52,983 nucleotides of DNA from positions 1 to 52,983 of the forward strand of contig CAPNAV010000003.1 of NCBI GenBank assembly GCA_948663575.1, read 5' to 3'. Both the position numbers and the translations under genes were made by a program. The notes under the pieces are model-generated. The model was not told the DNA's origin. It did no database searches and saw nothing but the letters and a program-made list of their open reading frames with translations. The DNA is from an uncultured Candidatus Saccharibacteria bacterium (lineage in GTDB: Bacteria > Patescibacteriota > Saccharimonadia > Saccharimonadales > Saccharimonadaceae). Every line of letters starts with the position of its first letter. The stretch's first letter is position 1. Positions 41,527 to 49,251 of the stretch are shown here, piece by piece.

Positions 41527-42573
41527 AAGTTTGAGATAACCTTCGGTCAGTTCCTCGGCCAGAACGGCAGATTGAGGAGTGATTATGCGTAAAGTGCTGC
41601 GGGTTTCGGGATAAAGCAGCCAATAAGCCACAAAGTCCGCCAAGTACTCGCTAGAATTTTGCTGAGAATAATCTCCTAGCGTCATCTGCATAGTGCTTGC
41701 CTCGTCTTTGAATACGTCATCCAAGAACTCTGCAGTCCACCCTACGCGGGAGGCGGCAAAATGCGTAAACTCGTGTAGAGTTATTCGTGCAGACGTGTTG
41801 CAGATGTAAATCGTTTTAAACTCATAGTATGTCACTCCCATCACAGTTCCATTGGATGTGGGATTGATAGACTCATAATTCTCGGGCAACTGAAACTCGA
41901 TTTTCCAGTCACATGCTTCAAAATCCGTCAACCATTCCGTCGGTATTAACTCATAGCTGCTAATAAAAGAGTTTCGTCCACGGTAAGTATCTACATTCCA
42001 AGCTGGCTCACCCGCTATCTTGGCGACATTTTCGATGTCGAGGATATACTTAGAATCGCACTTGGGAGCAGGTAGAACTACCTCCCCCAATTCTAGTTTC
42101 GAAACCAGCTTCCTCAAATCTTCTAATGTCATCAAGGCGTCGGGACACTGATCTTCTGTTGTTAGACCACAAAGAATCGCAGTTACACGCGCATTAGCAT
42201 AGTTTTCTGTTAGCGCTGTCGTATATGGATATTGCGGGATATTATAACATTCATCTGGATATGGATATATCCCAAACACCGGCAAAAGAATTCTCCAAAC
42301 GGTAGCATAATTTAAAAAACTATCCCCATCAGCTAATAACTTTGCCTCGGCGGTGGTTAAATATTTCACCTCTGCCAACTCCCCAATACTTGATAGACCC
42401 GTTTGCTTATATAGAATGTTCAATAGGTCATCCGAAGTAGTAAGCCTAGGGTTAAATGAGACTATGGCGCTCTGCCTATGGTTATTCGCAAGAGTCGCGA
42501 TGAGTATGCAGTAAAGTAGCACAAAAGTCAGCAAGAACACACGAACTGCCTTAGAAAATTGATCTCTATACAT
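41512..42573 (-). CDS. Membrane-anchored HExxH metalloprotease
   Basis: 353 aa. A single hydrophobic segment (about 11-30) acts as signal anchor, so the bulk lies outside. The zinc motif is ITLHEFTHFAA (HEFTH at 267-271), and an acidic third-ligand candidate sits 37 residues on in NSSEYLADFVAYWLL (E309). This order, with an EYxADF segment, resembles the gluzincin fold of the anthrax lethal factor-like (ATLF) peptidases, but I cannot confirm that family by eye. The ectodomain has several Cys (108, 135, 143, 172, 221, 258), which may pair. Ribosome binding site AAGGAGGA. Its neighbours are RNase J and an NrnA-like gene; it has no operon partner. An external peptidase could act on the host cell surface or on the own envelope. 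Confidence 0.75.
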   Translation of the reverse strand: MYRDQFSKAVRVFLLTFVLLYCILIATLANNHRQSAIVSFNPRLTTSDDLLNILYKQTGLSSIGELAEVKYLTTAEAKLLADGDSFLNYATVWRILLPVFGIYPYPDECYNIPQYPYTTALTENYANARVTAILCGLTTEDQCPDALMTLEDLRKLVSKLELGEVVLPAPKCDSKYILDIENVAKIAGEPAWNVDTYRGRNSFISSYELIPTEWLTDFEACDWKIEFQLPENYESINPTSNGTVMGVTYYEFKTIYICNTSARITLHEFTHFAASRVGWTAEFLDDVFKDEASTMQMTLGDYSQQNSSEYLADFVAYWLLYPETRSTLRIITPQSAVLAEELTEGYLKLRAAR

Positions 42574-42620
42574 AGCAATTCCTCCTTTTCATTGAGAACC
42601 AAAGGTCTTATTAAAGTACA

Positions 42621-42650
42621 AAAAAGACAAGAGAATCTTATCCTTGTCCT
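42621..42650 (-). terminator. Terminator-like hairpin in the protease leader
   Basis: On the minus strand, AAGGACAAG and CTTGTCTT pair (with one bulge) and are followed by a run of T, about 50 nt before the protease start at 42573. It may be an attenuator in the protease leader or may block antisense transcription from the opposite side. Confidence 0.4.
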
Positions 42651-42726
42651 TACTTTACCATAAGCGTAATAAAAACATCAAGCTTAAGTTCTAGATTCCG
42701 CGATAGACTACCTCTGCGTCATGGAG

Positions 42727-42732
42727 TATAAT
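42727..42732 (+). promoter_or_regulatory. Leaderless-type -10 of the nrnA-like gene
   Basis: TATAAT ending 7 nt before the ATG at 42740; no Shine-Dalgarno sequence. Confidence 0.6.
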
Positions 42733-42739
42733 ATAAGAT

Positions 42740-43729
42740 ATGGAAAAGTTTCAAGAGTTCTTAGATGGTAAGAAACGCATTTGTATTATTCAGGCTGAGA
42801 ATCCTGATGGCGATTCGCTCGGTTCGGCTATTGCGCTCGATTATATCCTGAAGGATTACGATAATCATCTCTATTGTCCAGTTGATATTCCTGGATACTT
42901 ACATTATTTTGCAGATTGGTCGCGCGTAGAAATTGAGTTTGACTATAAGGCCGACGGATATATTATTGTCGATACTGCCTCGAGCATTCTCTTATCTAAG
43001 CTTCTTGATGATTCTGCTATCCGCAACTGCCTCTATAGCAAGCCCGTCCTAGTTATCGACCATCACGAAACCGAAGACGATCTTGATTTTCCGCACACTG
43101 CCATCATCGAAACACGTCCAGCCTGCGCTGATGTGATTTACCAAATCGCCAAACATAATCATCTGACAATCCCCCAAGAGGCTGCCACTGCTCTCTACGC
43201 TGCTATCTCGTCAGACACTCTGGGCTTGGTTAGCGCCTCTGTTACATCTGACACCATGCGCACAATGGCCGAGCTAATCGACCTTGGCGCTAATCCTGCC
43301 GAGATCGACGAAAATCGCCGCGAATTTATGAAAAAGTCCCCGCGCATTCTCGATTATAAAGCCGATCTTATCAAGCGTATTGAGTATTCCTTGGATGGCC
43401 AGCTTGCCACGATCCACATTCCATTCGAAGAAATTCAAGCCTATTCCAATGAGTACAATCCTAATGTTCTTATTCTCGAGGAAATGCGCCTTGTAGAAGG
43501 TGTAATCGTAGCTGTCGCTATCAAGACTTATCCGGACGGCAAGGTGACTGGCAAGGTTCGCACTTCTGAGCCTATCGCCGAGCAAATCGCTGGATATTTT
43601 GGGGGCGGTGGACACCCCTACGCTGCTGGTTTCCGTACTTATGATACTAGCTATGAGGAGGTTGTTGCTGATATTATTCGCATTATGCCGGAACTTTTGA
43701 AAGGCGCTAGTGACGACTCTGACGCATAA
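42740..43729 (+). CDS. nrnA: DHH/DHHA1 phosphoesterase, NrnA-like
   Basis: 329 aa, the length of NrnA (oligoribonuclease and pAp phosphatase). The DHH domain has VIDHHETEDD (the DHH motif), SDT and the aspartates of NPDGDSLGS, and the DHHA1 domain has GGGGHPYAAGFR. The first motif normally reads HxNPDGD; here it reads AENPDGD, so the metal-binding His is replaced by Ala. All other metal-ligand motifs look intact. It may tolerate this or have changed activity. The last 20 nt overlap the next gene (GTG at 43710). Confidence 0.85.
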   Translation: MEKFQEFLDGKKRICIIQAENPDGDSLGSAIALDYILKDYDNHLYCPVDIPGYLHYFADWSRVEIEFDYKADGYIIVDTASSILLSKLLDDSAIRNCLYSKPVLVIDHHETEDDLDFPHTAIIETRPACADVIYQIAKHNHLTIPQEAATALYAAISSDTLGLVSASVTSDTMRTMAELIDLGANPAEIDENRREFMKKSPRILDYKADLIKRIEYSLDGQLATIHIPFEEIQAYSNEYNPNVLILEEMRLVEGVIVAVAIKTYPDGKVTGKVRTSEPIAEQIAGYFGGGGHPYAAGFRTYDTSYEEVVADIIRIMPELLKGASDDSDA

Positions 43730-44576
43730 AATCTACGATTTCCTTACTTGGTTTTGGCATAAAGTTTTTCATGTTCCGATTCGCCTAGCTGTGGGCTATG
43801 ATAATCACGTTTCTGATCCTGTAGTTACGGTTATATTCTTACATGGCATTTCTGCAACCTATAAGACCTGGTCTACTACAATCAGTCAGCTCTCTAAAAA
43901 TCCCGAGTTTAAGCAGACGCGTTTAGTGGCGCTCGACTTGTTAGGTTTTGGCAAGTCCTTGCATGCCAATTGGCTGGATTATGATTATCACGATTATAAT
44001 CAGGCTCTAGCTAATACTATCAAAAAACTCAAAATTACCACGCCGATCGTTCTGGTTGGGCATTCCATGGGCGCGCTGATCGCTGCTGAATACGTCAATG
44101 CTAATTCGTCTAGCGCAAAACACCAAATTATTAGGCTGATTCTTGTTTCACCGCCCGTACTTATGCCGGACGAACTTGCTCGTTTGCCAGACCAAGTTTA
44201 CATTAAATCATACAGTTCACTGCATCGCCTCGCTGCCGATGTGCCAGCTATGGAAGTTGTTGCAAAAATCGTTCAGCGCTTTAGTAGCTTTCGTAGTGAC
44301 TATATCAAGACCGCCGCTTTCGCTAAGTCGATGGAGCAAGTTATCCTTAATCATCAAAATTTTGCCACTTTTACCAAGATTCATGTCCCGACTTTGCTAT
44401 TGCATGGACATTTCGACCCGCTCGTAATGGGTTCGAACCTCCGTCTCGCTGCCAAACGTAATCCAACCTATCTCCGTTATCAAAGCGTGATTGGTCATCA
44501 CGACATTTCTGTTGGCAAACGTGCTAAAATAGAGCAAGAATTGAAAAGAGCAATCAAAGATGGAATCAAAAATTAA
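43710..44576 (+). CDS. Alpha/beta-fold hydrolase
   Basis: 288 aa, starting with a GTG that overlaps the previous gene by 20 nt. The oxyanion segment FLHGISATYKTW, nucleophile elbow VGHSMGAL (Ser), acid in HGHFDPLV (Asp) and the His in IGHHDIS complete the triad. No signal peptide; a hydrophobic N-terminal part suggests loose membrane contact. Substrate unknown. The last 17 nt overlap cysS, so all three genes are translationally linked. Confidence 0.88.
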   Translation: MTTLTHKIYDFLTWFWHKVFHVPIRLAVGYDNHVSDPVVTVIFLHGISATYKTWSTTISQLSKNPEFKQTRLVALDLLGFGKSLHANWLDYDYHDYNQALANTIKKLKITTPIVLVGHSMGALIAAEYVNANSSSAKHQIIRLILVSPPVLMPDELARLPDQVYIKSYSSLHRLAADVPAMEVVAKIVQRFSSFRSDYIKTAAFAKSMEQVILNHQNFATFTKIHVPTLLLHGHFDPLVMGSNLRLAAKRNPTYLRYQSVIGHHDISVGKRAKIEQELKRAIKDGIKN

Positions 44577-45921
44577 GCTATACAATACCCTATCGCATAA
44601 AGTCGAAACTTTTTCTCCGTTTAATCCTGCGGAGGTTAAGATTTATACCTGCGGTCCTACGGTCTACAGTCAGCCTCATATCGGTAATTTTGCCGCCTAT
44701 ATTTATTGGGATTTGCTGGTTCGGACTTTGCGAGCTAATGGCTACGGAGTAAAGCGCGTTCTTAATCTCACGGACGTTGGGCATCTTACATCGGATGGCG
44801 ATGACGGTGAAGATAAATTGGAAAAAGGCGCACGCGAGTCACACAAAACCGTTTGGGAAGTAGCTGAATATTATATAAATGCCTTCCAAAAGGATTTTCG
44901 CGCCTTGAATCTGGTCGAGCCGGATGTCACTGCTCGTGCTACGGATTATATCAAAGAAGATATGGAGATTGTCGACCTGCTCACCCAGAAAGGCTACACT
45001 TATGAAACTAGTGACGGCATCTACTTTGACGTCAGCAAATTCCCGAAATATGCTGACTTTGCTCGCCTCGACTTAGAAGGTCAAGAATGGGGCGCTAGTG
45101 GTCGAATCGAATTGAACGGCGAAAAACGCAACAGTGCTGATTTTGCAGTCTGGAAATTCATTCAGCCCGGCGAAAATCATGCTATGCGCTGGGATTATTT
45201 TGGTCGCCCTGGTTACCCCGGCTGGCATCTTGAATGCTCTAGCATTATCCATAGTATCCTCGGCGAAACCATTGATATTCACACTGGCGGTATTGATCAT
45301 ATTCCAGTACACCACACCAATGAAATCGCTCAGGCTGAGGCTGCTTTCGAAAAGAAGCTTGCTAAATATTGGCTACACTGTAATCATCTCACTAGTAATG
45401 GTCAAAAAATTTCTAAAAGTCTCAAAAATGGCTATACTCTAGCCAACTTGGAGGAATTAAAATTTAGTCCGCTTGATTTTAAAATGTGGGTCTTGCAGGG
45501 GCATTATCAATCCGAACGTGATTTTACTTTAGAAAACCTTTCCGCTGCTCAAACTCGCCGTCTCAAATGGCGGAATATGATTGCCCGATGCTATCAGGGG
45601 CAAGAAACGGACGCCGATTTTAGCGAAATACTCGTAGCTGTGAGCGACAATCTTAATTCTCCGCAAGCTTTTGCCGATATTGATGCTGTAAGTGTCGCCA
45701 ATCTTGACTTTTGGCGGCAGGTCGACGAACTATTTGGACTTGGTTTGCTTGATGATGCACCTAGATTGTCCACCGAGCAGAATGAGATTATTGAGCGTCG
45801 TCGCCTTGCACGGGAGCAAAAAGACTACATTCTTTCTGATCGACTCAGAGATCAATTGCTGGAGCAGGGCATTACTATTTTAGATACATCGGATGGCCAA
45901 ATTTGGCAATATACTGCCTAG
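44560..45921 (+). CDS. cysS: Cysteinyl-tRNA synthetase
   Basis: 453 aa, normal length. The first zinc Cys and HIGH region are in YTCGPTVYSQPHIGNF; the remaining zinc ligands appear in WHLECSSI and VHHTNEIAQAEA; the KMSKS loop reads QKISKSLKNG. The short C-terminal domain (DALR-like) is present. The zinc site is retained, in contrast to beta'. It begins inside the hydrolase gene by a 17-nt overlap. Confidence 0.97.
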   Translation: MESKIKLYNTLSHKVETFSPFNPAEVKIYTCGPTVYSQPHIGNFAAYIYWDLLVRTLRANGYGVKRVLNLTDVGHLTSDGDDGEDKLEKGARESHKTVWEVAEYYINAFQKDFRALNLVEPDVTARATDYIKEDMEIVDLLTQKGYTYETSDGIYFDVSKFPKYADFARLDLEGQEWGASGRIELNGEKRNSADFAVWKFIQPGENHAMRWDYFGRPGYPGWHLECSSIIHSILGETIDIHTGGIDHIPVHHTNEIAQAEAAFEKKLAKYWLHCNHLTSNGQKISKSLKNGYTLANLEELKFSPLDFKMWVLQGHYQSERDFTLENLSAAQTRRLKWRNMIARCYQGQETDADFSEILVAVSDNLNSPQAFADIDAVSVANLDFWRQVDELFGLGLLDDAPRLSTEQNEIIERRRLAREQKDYILSDRLRDQLLEQGITILDTSDGQIWQYTA

Positions 45922-45926
45922 TGTGC

Positions 45927-45932
45927 TAGAAT
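45927..45932 (+). promoter_or_regulatory. Leaderless-type -10 of the MacB-type exporter genes
   Basis: TGC followed by TAGAAT, ending 6 nt before the ATG at 45939. Confidence 0.55.
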
Positions 45933-45938
45933 AGATTA

Positions 45939-46673
45939 ATGAATAAAGTTATTGAGGTCAAAAATCTAGTCAAAGTCTATGGCAAACGCTCCGCGGCTTT
46001 TACTGCGCTCAAGAATGTTAGTCTAGACATTTTCGAAGGCGAGTCAGTCGCCATTATCGGCAAATCCGGTTCCGGCAAATCAACCCTAATGCACTTGCTC
46101 GCTTTGCTCGATCGCCCCACGTCCGGCACTATTAAAATTAATGGCGTTGACTCGACCAAGCTCAACGGTCGCAAGCTTAACCAGCTTCGCAACCGTAGCT
46201 TTGGATTCGTCTTTCAACAGTTTTTTATGAACCCTAGTGATACCGTTTTAGAGAATGTGGTTTTGCCACTCAAAATTGCTGGCATTAACCGCAAAACCCG
46301 TCGCAGCCGTGCCGAGAAAGCCATCGCCACGGTCGGCTTGCGTGAACGTCTCAAATTTAAGGCCAATGATCTTTCCGGCGGTCAGAAACAACGCGTTTGC
46401 ATCGCTCGAGCCATCGTCAACGATCCAAAAATCATTTTCGCGGACGAGCCGACTGGCAACCTAGATAGCGCTACGGGCGAAAAGATTATTAAGCTCCTCT
46501 TTGACTTTAATAAGAACAAAGGCGCCACTCTAATTATCGTGACACACGACGAGGATCTTGCTAAGCTCTGTAATCGTCAAATTCGCATCTCCGACGGCAA
46601 AGTTATTGAAGATACCAAGTCTAAAACCCCTCAAAAGCCTTCAAAAACCACTAAACAGTCAAAGGAGAAATAA
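45939..46673 (+). CDS. MacB/LolD-type ABC ATP-binding protein
   Basis: 244 aa. Walker A GKSGSGKST, Q-loop FVFQQFFMNPSDTVLENV, signature LSGGQKQRVCIARA, Walker B IIFADEPTGNLDS, His in VTHD. In contrast to cassettes A and B it has the common LSGGQ signature. The last 20 residues are a Lys/Ser/Thr-rich tail. It has a leaderless-type promoter and is followed after 2 nt by the MacB-like permease. Confidence 0.93.
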   Translation: MNKVIEVKNLVKVYGKRSAAFTALKNVSLDIFEGESVAIIGKSGSGKSTLMHLLALLDRPTSGTIKINGVDSTKLNGRKLNQLRNRSFGFVFQQFFMNPSDTVLENVVLPLKIAGINRKTRRSRAEKAIATVGLRERLKFKANDLSGGQKQRVCIARAIVNDPKIIFADEPTGNLDSATGEKIIKLLFDFNKNKGATLIIVTHDEDLAKLCNRQIRISDGKVIEDTKSKTPQKPSKTTKQSKEK

Positions 46674-46675
46674 AA

Positions 46676-47989
46676 ATGGGCTTTTTCGAAACCATTAGAA
46701 CCGCTAATCACAATCTTTTTCGCAACAAAGTTCGCACCTTTTTGACGATTCTAGCAATCTTTGTTGGTAGTTTTACAATTATCCTTAATGTCGCCATTAA
46801 CACCGGTGTTAACGCCTTCATTGATGAACAGACTACAGCGCTCGGCGGTGACAATTTTATTATGCTCATGTCCAAAGATTCTGAAGCTATGATGAGCGAA
46901 CAGATGTCCGCTTCCACTGGTCCGCAAGAATTTACCGAAAAGACCAGTACTCTAGGCACTTTAAGCGACCAAGATCTTAAGAATCTCAAAAATATTGACG
47001 GTATTGACGCCGACAGCTTCTATTCTCCCACTCCACTGAACGGTACTGGATATATCACAAGTAGCAAGACTGACAAAAAGTACAACGTCAGTAGCGTCAT
47101 GATTTTGCCACCAGGGAATTTTAACATACCACTCGCTGCTGGCACATTGGTCGATCAGACCGAAGATGCCAAGCGAAAGAACCAAATCGTCCTCCCGCCA
47201 GAATACCCTCAAGCCCTAGGCTACGAAAAAGATGAGGATATCATCGGTCAAACCGTTACCTTTGCACTCAAAGACGAGTTTAATAACACCTTCAAAAAAT
47301 TCTCAGCCGAGGTTGTTGGTGTAGAAGCTAATGGTATCGTCTCGTCGCAATTCGGCATGTTACTCTCTCGCAATCTTTATGATGAAATGTACGCTTTTGC
47401 TACTAAATATTACCCTGACGACTATGAAGCGCCAACATACTATGTTATGGCGACCTTCGATAATTCTCGCTACAGCGAAGACGAAATCAAACAAATCATT
47501 AGCGACGCTGGATATTCCGCCTGGACCATTAACGATATGATGGGTGTCATTCGTACGTTCTTTGATGTCATCATGATTGTCTTTACGATCTTTGGCGGGA
47601 TCGCCTTACTCGCTGCTGCGATTGGTATCGTTAACACTTTGCTCATGTCAGTTGAAGAGCGCACGCGCGAGATTGGTCTCGACAAGGCACTCGGTATGTC
47701 TTCTGGGCGTATCTTCGCTGAATTTGCGACTGAAGCCATCCTCCTCGGTTTTTGGGGATCGATCTTTGGAGTCGCTGTTGCCTTTGGTATCAGTTCAATC
47801 GTTAATGTCGCTGTCCATGCTCCAGGTGCTTTCCTCGAAGTCTTTCCGACCTTTGAGCTATTCAAATTTACAATCGGTAATACCTTGCCAATTATCCTTA
47901 CTATCATGTTTATTGCTTTCGTTGCTGGCACTGCCCCTGCTTCAAAGGCTGCCCATAAGAATCCTATTGAGGCTCTCCGTTACGAATAA
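46676..47989 (+). CDS. MacB-type ABC permease
   Basis: 437 aa. TM1 at about 20-42 (FLTILAIFVGSFTIILNVAI), an external MacB-like domain of about 250 residues, then three TM helices with the MacB coupling segment SVEERTREIGLDKALGMSSGRIF and the family ending NPIEALRYE. These exporters usually act with periplasmic and outer-membrane partners in Gram-negatives; in a monoderm-like cell they extrude peptides or lipoprotein-type substrates (family knowledge). Single permease, so a homodimer is likely. Confidence 0.93.
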   Translation: MGFFETIRTANHNLFRNKVRTFLTILAIFVGSFTIILNVAINTGVNAFIDEQTTALGGDNFIMLMSKDSEAMMSEQMSASTGPQEFTEKTSTLGTLSDQDLKNLKNIDGIDADSFYSPTPLNGTGYITSSKTDKKYNVSSVMILPPGNFNIPLAAGTLVDQTEDAKRKNQIVLPPEYPQALGYEKDEDIIGQTVTFALKDEFNNTFKKFSAEVVGVEANGIVSSQFGMLLSRNLYDEMYAFATKYYPDDYEAPTYYVMATFDNSRYSEDEIKQIISDAGYSAWTINDMMGVIRTFFDVIMIVFTIFGGIALLAAAIGIVNTLLMSVEERTREIGLDKALGMSSGRIFAEFATEAILLGFWGSIFGVAVAFGISSIVNVAVHAPGAFLEVFPTFELFKFTIGNTLPIILTIMFIAFVAGTAPASKAAHKNPIEALRYE

Positions 47990-48000
47990 TATATCACCAG

Positions 48001-49236
48001 ATGAATAATCAAACGCCAAAAATGCCTCAAAAATCCTCAAAAAAGCCAAAAGCTACTCCAAAATATATCACCGAACGCATAAGAATTGAGAAATTAATCC
48101 CCGGCGGCCAAGCCCTAGGAACGCTGGCGGAAGGCAAGAAAATTTTTCTCTGGGGTGCACTGCCTAGCGAAGTAGTTACAAAAGTGCAAATTACCAAAGA
48201 AAAAAGCACTTTTATCGAGGGAGTTGCCTTAGAAGTTGAACGGAGTTCCGACAGGAGGATTGAGCCTCGTGACGCATGCTATCTCTCTACCTCGCCTTGG
48301 CAGATTATGGATTATGATTACGAGCTGTTTTGGAAGAGAGCCATTCTAGAGGAAATCTTTCGTCAGCAAAAACTCCAGTTGGATAAATGTGAGATTTCGG
48401 AAGTCCAGACTGATGGCCGAGATTACTTTTATCGAAACAAAATGGAGTATGCGCTCTATTATAGTCATGAGGACGGGCTTATTCATCTGGCTTTTCATGG
48501 GCGTGGTTCTCATCGCAAAGTTATAGCTGAATCCTCAAGTCTCGAACGTCCAGAGATTTATGCTCGCGCTCAGGAAATTGTCAGAGAATTGAACGCCAAG
48601 CATGCCGAAGCAAGGAATTTTCAATCGCTCTTACTTCGTTGTGATCAATCCGGTCATGTCGAGGGTGGTCTTTTCGAAAACCATCAGCCTCGACCTAAGT
48701 TTCCGAACCTAGAAGACCAAATTTTGGGGCAGCAATATAGCTATTCGCCAAACGGTTTCTTTCAGATCAACTTGCCAGTCTACGAAATGGCGCTCCGCGA
48801 AATCAAAAATTGGGTAAATACTGCAGAAGTACTCGATCTCTATGCTGGTGTGGGTACGATTGGACTTTCAGTCGCAAGGGATAAGAATCTTACTCTTGTC
48901 GAATGTGACAAATCCGCCTATCGCGAAATGCAGCACAACTGCGAGGGTACTGGCGCCAAAGCTATCTTGGCCAGGTCGGAATCAGCTTTAGAATACATTC
49001 AGCCAGCGCAGACTGTTATCTTAGACCCGCCTCGTGCCGGCTGTGCTACAGAGCTTATCGAAAGACTGCATGAAGTTGAGCCGCCAGTAATTATTTATCT
49101 ATCTTGCAATCCGATTACGCAGGCGCGCGATCTCAAGATGCTTGAGTCTAAGTACCGAATTCAAAAAATCGTACCATTTAATTTCTTTCCGCGCACTCCG
49201 CATCTAGAAAATCTTGTGATCTTACATCATATTTAA
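48001..49236 (+). CDS. TrmA/RlmD-type RNA (uracil-5-)-methyltransferase
   Basis: 411 aa. An N-terminal Lys/Pro/Ser-rich tail (about 1-22), a TRAM domain (about 25-85), and a SAM-dependent catalytic domain with FFQIN, LDLYAGVGTIGLS, ILDPPRAGC and LSCNP. The 4Fe-4S cysteines that normally lie between TRAM and catalytic domains are reduced to one Cys (DACYLSTSPWQ), so no cluster should form. It methylates a uridine in rRNA or tRNA; which one cannot be told. It starts 11 nt after the permease and may be in the same operon, without a visible ribosome binding site. Confidence 0.88.
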   Translation: MNNQTPKMPQKSSKKPKATPKYITERIRIEKLIPGGQALGTLAEGKKIFLWGALPSEVVTKVQITKEKSTFIEGVALEVERSSDRRIEPRDACYLSTSPWQIMDYDYELFWKRAILEEIFRQQKLQLDKCEISEVQTDGRDYFYRNKMEYALYYSHEDGLIHLAFHGRGSHRKVIAESSSLERPEIYARAQEIVRELNAKHAEARNFQSLLLRCDQSGHVEGGLFENHQPRPKFPNLEDQILGQQYSYSPNGFFQINLPVYEMALREIKNWVNTAEVLDLYAGVGTIGLSVARDKNLTLVECDKSAYREMQHNCEGTGAKAILARSESALEYIQPAQTVILDPPRAGCATELIERLHEVEPPVIIYLSCNPITQARDLKMLESKYRIQKIVPFNFFPRTPHLENLVILHHI

Positions 49237-49251
49237 AAGAAAGGGGAATAT

